Below, one piece after another: positions 8,072-15,192 of a DNA stretch of 17,727 bases. The DNA is taken from assembly GCA_045110675.1 (NCBI GenBank), contig JBGCGJ010000038.1:1-17727 (forward strand). The letters run 5' to 3'. The notes beneath the pieces were generated by a model, which was not told where the DNA came from, did no database searches, and was given only the letters and a program-made list of their open reading frames with translations. The stretch comes from JBALVT01 sp045110675. GTDB taxonomy: Bacteria; Pseudomonadota; Gammaproteobacteria; Pseudomonadales; Halieaceae. The first letter of the stretch is position 1. Each line of letters begins with the position of its first letter. Made by a program: the position numbers and the translations under genes.

Positions 8072-8101
8072 GTGAACAACCTAGTAGCCACACTAGGTCA
8101 C
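8072..8101. promoter_or_regulatory. Dyad in the importer leader, candidate operator
   Basis: ACCTAGT (8079-8085) and ACTAGGT (8092-8098) form a perfect inverted repeat around AGCCAC, with outer half-sites GTGA (8072-8075) and TCAC (8098-8101). It lies about 30 bases after the predicted transcription start, a repressor-like place. As RNA it would form only a modest stem with no T-run, so a protein-binding site is more likely than a terminator. Confidence 0.4.
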
Positions 8102-8139
8102 AGGCCACCAAACAAACGACAATAGAGGGAAGATCTAAC

Positions 8140-9198
8140 ATGAAAAAAGAACAGAGAAGACTAACGCTTGCTGCCAGCATCGTTGCAAGCAGCATGGTCA
8201 TTGCCGCGCCTGCCTTCGCCGAAGGTGAAGTGGTGTTTGCATCTTGGGGTGGATCATTTCAGGATGCTCTACGCTCAGCAATGCTGGAACCTGCAGCCAG
8301 CGCTTTGAGTATCACAGTCAAGGAAGATACGACAAACGGTATCCAGGACGTGCGCGCGCAAATCACTGCGGGTGCAGTAGCCTGGGATGTGACAGAGCAA
8401 GACTTGCCCTCGTGTGAAACACTCAGCCGAGAAGGCAGCCTTGAGCCAATTGACTATTCAATTGTTGACACAACGGGTATCCCCGAAGAGCTGATCCATG
8501 AAAACTACATCGGCTTCATCAACTTCACCAAGGTGATCGCCTATCGCAAGGATGTCTTTGGCGACAAGGGTCCATCCAACTGGGCAGAATTCTGGGATTT
8601 GGAAAATTTCCCCGGCAAGCGCAGCATGCATGGCAAGGTGAATTACAACCTTGAGGCAGCCCTGATGGCCGATGGTGTGCCCATGGCGGACGTCTACGAC
8701 ACACTGGCCACAGACGAAGGCATGAAGCGCGCCTGGTCCAAATTGGGAGAGATCGCTCCCGAAGTCACCGTTTGGTATCGAGGCGGATCTCAATCCGCAC
8801 AATTGTTGCGCGACGGTGAGGTAGACGTGATCCACATGGGCCATAACCGCGTGGAAAGTGTGATCGCATCAGGCATTGATGTCGCCTATGCATTCGATGG
8901 TGGCACCATGGATGTAGATTGCTTGTTGGTGCCCAAGGGTGCGCCAAACGTCGAGAATGCGATGCGCCTGATCAATGAATTGCTCGGTGCCGAAGCGCAG
9001 GCGCGACTGGCTGTCACGATGCCGCTGGGTCCGGTGAATACGGGAGCGTTTGACACCGGCATTATTTCGGGCGAGCAGGCTTTGCTGGTCAATACGCATC
9101 CCAGCAACTACGACAAGCAGCTTCTGGTCGACCCAAAGTTCTACATCGGTCAGTTGGGTGAGTTGACCGAAGAGTTTGACACGCTGATCCAGCAGTAA
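8140..9198 (+). CDS. ABC importer periplasmic binding protein, spermidine/putrescine (PotD/PotF) type
   Basis: Substrate-binding protein (352 aa from ATG 8140) that captures a small cationic solute in the periplasm and hands it to the permeases encoded downstream. Signal peptide MKKEQRRLTLAASIVASSMV continues to APAFA, with cleavage before EGEVVF. The mature protein starts with the family pattern VVFASWGGSFQDALR (31-45) and has SNWAEFWDLENFPGKR and VWYRGGSQSAQLLRDGEVD, typical of the PotD/PotF cluster. The upstream frame extends to 8050, but that part is not signal-like and ATG 8140 has GAGGGA about 10 bases before it. Polyamine-type folds also bind agmatine, opines, glycine betaine-like and guanidino compounds; the neighbouring ureohydrolase genes favour an amine or guanidino ligand, but this is inference. 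Confidence 0.9.
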   Translation: MKKEQRRLTLAASIVASSMVIAAPAFAEGEVVFASWGGSFQDALRSAMLEPAASALSITVKEDTTNGIQDVRAQITAGAVAWDVTEQDLPSCETLSREGSLEPIDYSIVDTTGIPEELIHENYIGFINFTKVIAYRKDVFGDKGPSNWAEFWDLENFPGKRSMHGKVNYNLEAALMADGVPMADVYDTLATDEGMKRAWSKLGEIAPEVTVWYRGGSQSAQLLRDGEVDVIHMGHNRVESVIASGIDVAYAFDGGTMDVDCLLVPKGAPNVENAMRLINELLGAEAQARLAVTMPLGPVNTGAFDTGIISGEQALLVNTHPSNYDKQLLVDPKFYIGQLGELTEEFDTLIQQ

Positions 9199-9205
9199 AC
9201 CAAAT

Positions 9206-9258
9206 GGACGCAGCGCGGGCGCAGCGCGTCCGCACTGCGTCCGCACTGCGCCTTTTTT
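9206..9258 (+). terminator. Intra-operon terminator/attenuator with competing hairpins
   Basis: GGCGCAG (9218-9224) pairs with CTGCGCC (9246-9252), directly followed by six Ts (9253-9258), the form of an intrinsic terminator. An upstream arm GGACGCAG (9206-9213) pairs perfectly with CTGCGTCC (9235-9242). The two pairings interleave, so they compete. The 3' arms come from a tandem 11-base repeat GCGTCCGCACT (9226-9236, 9237-9247). Placed between binding protein and ATPase genes, it would lower expression of the membrane components relative to the binding protein. Confidence 0.7.
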
Positions 9259-9276
9259 ATCACGTCAGGAATTCGT

Positions 9277-10365
9277 ATGTCATCTGCTGCCCAATCTCTT
9301 CCCATCGACATATCCAATCTGTGTAAGGCCTACGGATCGATCAAAGCGCTCGATGACGTGTCGTTGAATATTGCTGCAGGCGAATTCCTGACGCTGCTTG
9401 GGCCATCGGGCTCGGGCAAAACAACGCTTCTAATGGCGCTCGCAGGTTTTGTGCGTCCCGATGGAGGTTCGATCCGGTTCGGGAACCGCGAAATGATTAC
9501 GACGCCGCCGCACAAACGCGGCCTTGGTATGGTTTTTCAAAGCTATGCGTTGTTTCCCTTCATGACGGTGGCAGAAAACGTTGCCTATCCACTAAAAGTT
9601 CGCAGAGTTTCCAAAAGCGATCAAATGACCCGCGTCGAACGTGCGCTGGATACCGTACAGCTTAGCGGCTATGGGGATCGGCGCATCACCCAATTGTCTG
9701 GCGGCCAAAAGCAGCGTGTGGCTCTTGCGCGCGCAATGGTATTTGAGCCGCAGATTATCCTTATGGATGAGCCCCTATCCGCGCTCGACAAAAAGCTGCG
9801 CGAACATATGCAAATCGAATTAAAGGCGCTCCATCAAAAATTGGATGCAACCGTTGTATACGTGACTCATGATCAGCGCGAAGCCCTGACAATGTCGGAC
9901 CGGATTGCCGTGGTCAATCACGGAAGGATCGAGCAAATCGATACGCCTGAGCGGCTCTATCGACAACCTCATAGTTTCTTTGTCGCGGACTTTGTCGGTG
10001 AATCAATTTCATTAGCCGTCGAGGTGGCCAACGATACGGCGCAACTCAATGGGCGCGCGCTTAAATCTGATGTGCCCATTGCGCAAGGTCGTGGTGGCCA
10101 TCGCCTGGTAATCCGACCTGAGTTGTTGGAGGTCACGTCCAGAGCCGTGCCTGAAACTGCCAACGATTTGTCCGGACATGTCCGGGACATCATCTATCAG
10201 GGCGACAGCGTGCTCGTTATCGTTCAGCACGAAAGCTTCGATAAGATTAATGTGCGCGTGCCTGCCAACCGCGCTGGCCAGACTGGACTGCCCTCAAAAA
10301 GTGAGCGAATTGGCCTTGCCCTGCATCCCGAAGACACGATTATCGTACCGGAACATGTGTCATGA
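9277..10365 (+). CDS. ABC importer ATPase, PotA type
   Basis: Cytoplasmic ATPase (362 aa) that drives the importer. Walker A GPSGSGKTT (42-50), Q-loop VFQSYALFP (86-94), ABC signature LSGGQKQR (140-147), Walker B ILMDEP (161-166), D-loop SALD (168-171) and H-loop VTHDQ with H198 are all intact. Residues after about 240 form the regulatory TOBE-type beta domain usual for this importer class (GHRLVIRPELLEV). ATG 9277 has AGGA 6 bases upstream. Its last four bases ATGA overlap the next gene, so ATPase and first permease are translationally coupled. The sequence is closest in style to spermidine/putrescine and other polyamine-type ATPases. Confidence 0.95.
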   Translation: MSSAAQSLPIDISNLCKAYGSIKALDDVSLNIAAGEFLTLLGPSGSGKTTLLMALAGFVRPDGGSIRFGNREMITTPPHKRGLGMVFQSYALFPFMTVAENVAYPLKVRRVSKSDQMTRVERALDTVQLSGYGDRRITQLSGGQKQRVALARAMVFEPQIILMDEPLSALDKKLREHMQIELKALHQKLDATVVYVTHDQREALTMSDRIAVVNHGRIEQIDTPERLYRQPHSFFVADFVGESISLAVEVANDTAQLNGRALKSDVPIAQGRGGHRLVIRPELLEVTSRAVPETANDLSGHVRDIIYQGDSVLVIVQHESFDKINVRVPANRAGQTGLPSKSERIGLALHPEDTIIVPEHVS

Positions 10366-11264
10366 GCGTCGCCGAAGCCTATCAGGGTAATGAGGCACTT
10401 CAGAACGCAAGTCAACTTAAATCCGAAGAACGCCGCGAAAGCCTGACGCTTTTTGGGCTTTCTTTACCCGCTATTCTTGCCATTTTAATTGTCGTTTTTC
10501 TACCGATTTTCTGGCTGTCTTCGCTCTCCTTTTATAATGCGGCGGGTGAATTAAGCTCGGAAAACTACGCGCGTATCTTTGAAAGCGCTTTATATCGGCG
10601 GACCTTTGTCGTCACTTTTCAGATCAGCATTGCCGTGACGTTGATTTGTGTCCTTCTTGGTTATCCGCTGTGTTATTGGCTGACCAGGATGCCGGCCAGA
10701 ACAGCTGCCATTTTGATGGTTTTCGTGCTGGTCCCGTTCTGGACGTCGGTTCTGGTGCGTACCTATGCATGGTTAGTGCTGTTGCAGCGGAATGGCATCA
10801 TCAATTCGTCGCTTATGTCGCTCGGCGTAATCGACGAACCACTGCAGCTGGCGCACAACTTGACGGGATCAATCATTGGCATGGTACATATCATGTTGCC
10901 ATTTCTGATTTTGCCGCTTTACGCCACTATGCGCAGCATTGACACCGACCTGGTTCGCGCGGCAGTGGGGCTCGGCTCCAGTCCGCGCGGAGCATTCTGG
11001 CGTGTGTTTTTTCCGATGTCGCTACCGGGCCTCTTTGCCGGCATTGTGCTGGTATTCATCCTCTCTCTCGGTTTTTACGTCACACCTGCTTTGCTGGGCG
11101 GCGGCCGAGTACAGATGCTCGCACAGCGGATCGAAAGCACTATCACCGTCTATTCCAATTGGGGTGCTGCATCGGCCTTAGGCGTTGTCCTGTTACTACT
11201 GGCACTGGTGATGATCTGGTTGATGAACCGTGTCTTCGGTCTCGACAAATTGTTCATGCGCTGA
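10362..11264 (+). CDS. ABC importer permease 1, PotB type
   Basis: Inner-membrane permease subunit (300 aa) with six hydrophobic segments, at about 30-58, 81-108, 113-140, 170-190, 223-246 and 272-294. The cytoplasmic EAA-type coupling loop that docks on the ATPase is at about 196-223, with the conserved glycine (AVGLGSSPRGAFWRVFFP). It starts with ATG in an ATGA overlap with the ATPase gene. The N-terminal 25 residues are hydrophilic and cytoplasmic, as usual in PotB-type proteins. The TGA stop lies next to the GAGGA ribosome-binding site of the second permease gene. Confidence 0.93.
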   Translation: MSVAEAYQGNEALQNASQLKSEERRESLTLFGLSLPAILAILIVVFLPIFWLSSLSFYNAAGELSSENYARIFESALYRRTFVVTFQISIAVTLICVLLGYPLCYWLTRMPARTAAILMVFVLVPFWTSVLVRTYAWLVLLQRNGIINSSLMSLGVIDEPLQLAHNLTGSIIGMVHIMLPFLILPLYATMRSIDTDLVRAAVGLGSSPRGAFWRVFFPMSLPGLFAGIVLVFILSLGFYVTPALLGGGRVQMLAQRIESTITVYSNWGAASALGVVLLLLALVMIWLMNRVFGLDKLFMR

Positions 11265-11274
11265 GGATTTGATA

Positions 11275-12078
11275 ATGGAACAAGTCGGACAACGCAAAAT
11301 TGATGGACTGTGGCTGACGGTAGTCGGCATTGCGGTGCTGTTCTTTCTGATTCTGCCCACGCTTATCGTGATTCCGATGTCGTTTTCGGGGGCCTCATTT
11401 CTAGAGTTCCCACCAACTTCGTTCTCGTTTCGCTGGTATTCAGCCTATTTCACGTCCTCAGAATGGATGAGCGCTACTCGTACGTCTCTGATTGCGGCGG
11501 TAATGACCACAGCTATAGCGACGCCTTTAGGCTCACTCTGTGCCTATGGCTTGCATTGTTCCACCCCTCGGATCAGGAACACTGCACAGATCCTGGTGAT
11601 CATGCCAATTGTCGTACCGGTGATCCTGATCGCCGTAGGCGTGTTCAGCCTTTATGCCAAGCTGGGGCTCAATTACACGCTAACCGGTATTGTGATTGCC
11701 CATACCGCGCTGGCGCTGCCCTTTGTAATCGTGACGGTCATGTCGGGATTGCAGAACTATGATTTTGATCAAGAGTTAGCGGCGCGCAGTCTGGGGGCGT
11801 CTCGAGCGTACGCTTTGTGGACAATAACAGTACCGCAGGTCAAATTCTCGATCCAGACAGGGGCCTTTCTGGCCTTCATCACATCGCTCGACGAGGTTGT
11901 AATCTCGATGCTGGTCTCGGGCGGGGACAACGCTACGATTACCCGCCGCATGTTCAATTCACTGCGTGATCAACTTGACCCGACCATTGCCGCGATTTCC
12001 ACTTGCCTGATTGTTGTGTCGGTCGCGGCACTCATCGGGGTTCAGATGATCGGCCGCAACAAGAATGCTGACAAATGA
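11275..12078 (+). CDS. ABC importer permease 2, PotC type
   Basis: Second inner-membrane permease (267 aa from ATG 11275), partner of permease 1. Hydrophobic segments lie at about 12-36, 68-92, 104-128, 134-158, 191-213 and 235-258. The coupling loop at 165-197 has ELAARSLGASRAYALWTITVP, a good EAA motif. ATG 11275 is chosen over a longer frame from 11230 because GAGGA (11264-11268) sits 6-7 bases before it and the extension overlaps the previous gene without adding a signal or membrane segment. It is the last gene of the importer operon and ends 8 bases from the stop of the opposing iclR-family gene, with no terminator between them. Confidence 0.93.
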   Translation: MEQVGQRKIDGLWLTVVGIAVLFFLILPTLIVIPMSFSGASFLEFPPTSFSFRWYSAYFTSSEWMSATRTSLIAAVMTTAIATPLGSLCAYGLHCSTPRIRNTAQILVIMPIVVPVILIAVGVFSLYAKLGLNYTLTGIVIAHTALALPFVIVTVMSGLQNYDFDQELAARSLGASRAYALWTITVPQVKFSIQTGAFLAFITSLDEVVISMLVSGGDNATITRRMFNSLRDQLDPTIAAISTCLIVVSVAALIGVQMIGRNKNADK

Positions 12079-12086
12079 TGCATTCT

Positions 12087-12794
12087 TTATTTTTCGCCAA
12101 ACTCGACCCGGATCTGACGGGCGGCATCAAGGACTGCGGCTCGATAGCCTTCGACAACGGTTTCACTGAAGCGCACGCGCAGACCCGACAGGCTGACAGC
12201 GCCCAGCAACTCGCCCTCAAGCCCAAGAACCGGAACAGACAATCCAGCGACATCCGGATCACGCTCGCCCAGACTAAGATAAAACCCAGCCTTTCGAATG
12301 TTGGCGGCGTGTTTGCCATGCTGGATGGAATAGGCATCCAATACCTGGCCAGACGAGCCCATGCTCAGCGGAATGATCTCGCCCTCTTCGACGTGATCCC
12401 GCGCAAGCCTGGGCGAATTGACACGGTAAAGACAAACGCCAGAATTGCCGCGCTGCACGTAAAAGGATGCACTTTCCCCCGTCGCATTCACCAGGTTCGC
12501 CAGCACCGGACGTACGATCGGACCCATGCGCAGGTTCTGACGAAAAACCGACCCCAGACGCCACAAAGACGGGCCAAGGTGAAACAAGCCTTCGGCGTCT
12601 CGCGTGATATGGCCGAACTTTTCAAGCGAGACGCTCAGACGCAGGATTGTCGCTTTGTTGACACCACTGCGATCTGCAACTTCCTTCAGAGACAGCCCCG
12701 AATCGCCGGGTACAAAGCTATCCAACACACGCAATGCGCGTTCAACCGCTTCGACACCACCTGCTGTATCAGGTGCTTGGGGCTTGTCGGGCAT
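12087..12794 (-). CDS. IclR-family transcriptional regulator
   Basis: DNA-binding regulator (235 aa). The N-terminal winged helix-turn-helix covers about 12-70: AVERALRVLDSF, then LSLKEVADRSGVNKATILRL with the recognition helix at about 46-56. The C-terminal effector domain (about 85-235) has SASFYVQRGN, the GSSGQVLDAY segment and SVPVLGLEGELLGAVSLSGL, all typical of IclR proteins that sense small organic molecules. Start is ATG 12794, with AAAGG about 8 bases before it; the longer frame begins with TTG at 12860 and adds an unconserved leader. It lies convergent to the importer and divergent from the ureohydrolase operon, so it probably controls that operon, its own gene, and perhaps the importer. 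Confidence 0.93.
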   Translation of the reverse strand: MPDKPQAPDTAGGVEAVERALRVLDSFVPGDSGLSLKEVADRSGVNKATILRLSVSLEKFGHITRDAEGLFHLGPSLWRLGSVFRQNLRMGPIVRPVLANLVNATGESASFYVQRGNSGVCLYRVNSPRLARDHVEEGEIIPLSMGSSGQVLDAYSIQHGKHAANIRKAGFYLSLGERDPDVAGLSVPVLGLEGELLGAVSLSGLRVRFSETVVEGYRAAVLDAARQIRVEFGEK

Positions 12795-12807
12795 AAACAG
12801 ACCTTTC

Positions 12808-12849
12808 GATGCAATTCCGTGGCTGTGTGTAGCCAACTTGGATGCAATT
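12808..12849. promoter_or_regulatory. Candidate IclR operator between the regulator and the ureohydrolase operon
   Basis: The 85-base divergent spacer holds GATGCAATT twice in the same orientation (12808-12816 and 12841-12849, 33 bases apart, about three helical turns). Between them is a perfect inverted repeat TGGCT-N6-AGCCA (12820-12835). Palindromes and repeated half-sites are what IclR proteins bind. The promoters are not clear, so the effect (repression or activation) cannot be read. Confidence 0.5.
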
Positions 12850-12879
12850 GGAAATCGCAATCAATAAAGGCATGTGGCC

Positions 12880-13650
12880 ATGAATAATACACAGAAACAA
12901 TCGATGATATCCGGTTATGCCGGTCTACCATTTGGCGAGTTTTCGCAATGCGCGGCAGGAAGTGTCGGGGTTTTAGGTGTTCCAAGCAAAGTCGATAGCG
13001 GACCGCGTCATGGAGCATCGAAGGCACCCGATGCGCTGCGCAAGATGACACAACAACTTGGGATCGATCTGCCTGCAAATGGCCTGGATCTGGGAAATCT
13101 GGACATGTCAGACGATTGGTCCGGCGCGTTAGTCCAGTTTGTGAAGCAAATGGTGGATCACGACATTATCCCAGTTGTTCTAGGGGGTGCGTCTAATGTT
13201 GCCTCGGCGGTACTTCAGAGCCTACCTGATCTACCTGTTGTCGCGGCCATGCCACAGGCTCTGAGTGATGTCGCTGCGCGACCAGAAAATACGATATGGG
13301 TGGGCCTGAATGGAGAGCAGGCTGCCGATGTCTGGGATCAGATCAGCCAGCGCATGATGGTCTGGCGTACCGCCCGGCAGTTGGATGAAGGGCATGCCCA
13401 TAATCCTCATATACCAGAGCGCGCTGTTCTCTGGATCGATATGTCGGTCATTGATCTGGGACATGCGGCAGGCGCTGTCGGTCTTAATCCCGCTGGAATG
13501 AAACCCGAAACGCTGGTGTCCGTGATCGGGGCTATGACCACGAGTTGGCAGGCGATCGTAATCACCGGTCTTGCACCTGCACTCGACACGCGAGGCATCT
13601 CCGAATTGGCTGCCATTGAAACCCTAAACGCAGCACTGCGTCATGGGTGA
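12880..13650 (+). CDS. Ureohydrolase-fold pseudoenzyme 1 (arginase/agmatinase family, metal ligands lost)
   Basis: Arginase-fold protein (256 aa) predicted to lack catalysis. Fold landmarks: VGVLGVPSKVDSGPRHGASK (29-48) matches the family N-terminal pattern; GLDLGNLD; VVLGGASNVAS (99-109) stands where the family has LGGDHS; LWIDMSVIDLG (184-194) stands for SIDIDVLDP; TGLAPALD (229-236) stands for EVNP-x-LD. Lost: the histidine of GGDH (here GGAS), the whole DAHxD block, the second D of DxD (S189) and the substrate glutamate (G230). D187 and D192 remain. GG-to-WID distance is 83 residues against 123 in the active copy. Start ATG 12880 is 9 bases after AAGG; GTG 12874 is too close to it. First gene of the operon. 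Likely a structural or regulatory partner of the active paralogue. Confidence 0.8.
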   Translation: MNNTQKQSMISGYAGLPFGEFSQCAAGSVGVLGVPSKVDSGPRHGASKAPDALRKMTQQLGIDLPANGLDLGNLDMSDDWSGALVQFVKQMVDHDIIPVVLGGASNVASAVLQSLPDLPVVAAMPQALSDVAARPENTIWVGLNGEQAADVWDQISQRMMVWRTARQLDEGHAHNPHIPERAVLWIDMSVIDLGHAAGAVGLNPAGMKPETLVSVIGAMTTSWQAIVITGLAPALDTRGISELAAIETLNAALRHG

Positions 13651-14317
13651 TGCGGCGCAAATACCACTCGACATGATCCCCAGCTTTCTGGGTTTGCCTG
13701 TTGGCGATTTAGAAGATCTTGTGCTCGGCCAGGTCGCTATAGCAGGGTATTTTTGTGACAATCTCAACCGGCCAGCGGCGGGGCAACGCTACCTCGCAAG
13801 GCAGTTGCGATACGCCTCCCGCTCAGGAAATACGCCCGCAAATGCAATTGATCTGGGGGATGTGAACGTATTCCCGCTTGAGCCGGACAAACATTTTTCA
13901 GCAGTTATCTCGCAATGCGAGGCGGTTCTGGAAACCGGCGCGCGGATGGTTTTGGTTGGCGGCGATTCCAGCGGCCTGAACGCACTTGGTATCGCTGCAC
14001 GGAAGGTCACACGTGCAGATATTCCTGTTGTTTCGATAACAGGGGACATCACGGGCAATCTGTCCAAAACCGCACCAATCATTCTGTCTGTGGACCTACA
14101 GGAACTTGCGGCCATCTGGTTGTCGCAACCGCGTCGCCTGACCGGGCTGTCGCCTGCACAGATGATTGCGCAAATTGACATCACACCGGGCAATGTTGTT
14201 GCTGCGGCCGTTTATGGGCTTGCCCCCGCATTGGACAGTCGTGGCAGCACGGAAACGCAAGCTGCGTTGGCGATCTTGCAGGCGGTAACGATGCGCCTTA
14301 ATAAAGGAGCACTCTGA
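13643..14317 (+). CDS. Ureohydrolase-fold pseudoenzyme 2 (shortest copy)
   Basis: Second degenerate arginase-fold protein (224 aa, against about 300 or more for active members). Recognisable parts: AIDLGDVNV (68-76); MVLVGGDSSGLNA (102-114), GGDS where the family has GGDH; IILSVDLQELA (146-156), which keeps D151 but has Q153 for the second metal aspartate; RLTGLSPAQM (165-174), like the family GGLT-x-E segment; and YGLAPALDSRGSTE (191-204), with G192 at the substrate-glutamate position. The central DAHxD region is deleted: the GG-to-SVD distance is 43 residues, 80 fewer than in the active copy. The start overlaps the previous gene by 8 bases. The shared GLAPALD-x-RG signature suggests it and pseudoenzyme 1 descend from one duplication. 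Confidence 0.75.
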   Translation: MGDAAQIPLDMIPSFLGLPVGDLEDLVLGQVAIAGYFCDNLNRPAAGQRYLARQLRYASRSGNTPANAIDLGDVNVFPLEPDKHFSAVISQCEAVLETGARMVLVGGDSSGLNALGIAARKVTRADIPVVSITGDITGNLSKTAPIILSVDLQELAAIWLSQPRRLTGLSPAQMIAQIDITPGNVVAAAVYGLAPALDSRGSTETQAALAILQAVTMRLNKGAL

Positions 14318-15192
14318 TGCCATTACGTTCGGCCCCGCTGCCGCGCATGGCAGGGCATCTGTCGTTCATGCGCTCACAGACCAAAGCTATCTGCGATGTT
14401 GGGGCCGGCGATCTGGCGGTGCTGGGCATCCCGTTTGAAGACACCAGTGCACCCTATGCTGGCCAGTCCCTGGCACCGCGCGCGTTGCGCGAAACCTCGG
14501 TCTATTTTGGTTGGCATGCAAACCCGCAATTCAGCCATCCGGTTGATATCAATGCTCGACAAGACATTCAAACCGACGGCCTGCATGAGCGCTTGTGCGA
14601 CCTCGGAGATTTATCGCCGGGACCCGAGAAAGCGACCCACTCTGCATTGAAAGAGGCAACACACCAGATTTTCTGCAATGGTGGCTGTGCCCTGATATTG
14701 GGTGGATCGGATCACCTGGCCGAGACAGTGCAAAGCGCGCTACCCAATTGTCAAACAGCGCAGCTTGGCGGCATGCCGCGTGATGCGCGCGATTTTCATA
14801 TAGCGCCTCTGTCGAATGATGGCATTGCTAACTGCAACTCTGACACCTTCACGCAACTTGCTGAGTTATCGCAATGGCGGGATACATCAAAGCCGTTGTT
14901 TGTTCGGTTTGATCTATCCGTGTTTGAAACCTCGCTCAGCGCTCTGTGCGATCGACCCCGCTTAGGTGGCTGCGATCTTGACACGGTGGCTCAATGGCTA
15001 AGCGTCTTGGGACAGCAGGAGGTCAGCGCCATCATGTTGACCGGTCTGAATCCGAGCAGGTCCGGTATGGGGGTCGTGAAGGTTGGCCAACGACTGATGG
15101 TCACCGCCCTGCTCTCATTTATTTATGCGCGACTGGGATTTGGAATTGATCATCCGAGTCACCCAACCTCCAAGGAAAATGTACCAACATGA
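14317..15192 (+). CDS. Ureohydrolase-fold pseudoenzyme 3
   Basis: Third degenerate arginase-fold protein (291 aa). The N-terminal family pattern is the clearest of the three: DLAVLGIPFEDTSAPYAGQS (32-51) and APRALRETSVYFG. CDLGDLS (94-100) follows. ALILGGSDHLAE (125-136) has an extra serine that shifts the GGDH motif. No DAHxD block is seen. LFVRFDLSVFE (194-204) keeps D199 but has S201 for the second metal aspartate and E204 near the usual DP site. LTGLNPSRSG (241-250) has G243 for the substrate glutamate and keeps the family NP. ATG 14317 shares one base with the previous stop (TGATG), with AAAGGAG 7 bases before it. The last 20 residues (HPSHPTSKENVPT) look like a disordered tail. Confidence 0.77.
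   Translation: MPLRSAPLPRMAGHLSFMRSQTKAICDVGAGDLAVLGIPFEDTSAPYAGQSLAPRALRETSVYFGWHANPQFSHPVDINARQDIQTDGLHERLCDLGDLSPGPEKATHSALKEATHQIFCNGGCALILGGSDHLAETVQSALPNCQTAQLGGMPRDARDFHIAPLSNDGIANCNSDTFTQLAELSQWRDTSKPLFVRFDLSVFETSLSALCDRPRLGGCDLDTVAQWLSVLGQQEVSAIMLTGLNPSRSGMGVVKVGQRLMVTALLSFIYARLGFGIDHPSHPTSKENVPT

Noticed and set aside
8041..8139. Guanidine riboswitch in the importer leader, given the ureohydrolase context.
   Set aside because: No paired hairpins with ACGR loops or ykkC-like conserved strings were recognised; the only structure is the 8079-8098 dyad.
12087..12887. Long plus-strand open frame (12075-12887) opposite the iclR-family gene.
   Set aside because: It is the antisense shadow of a clear IclR-family protein, has no family features, and its product is low in hydrophobic-core pattern.
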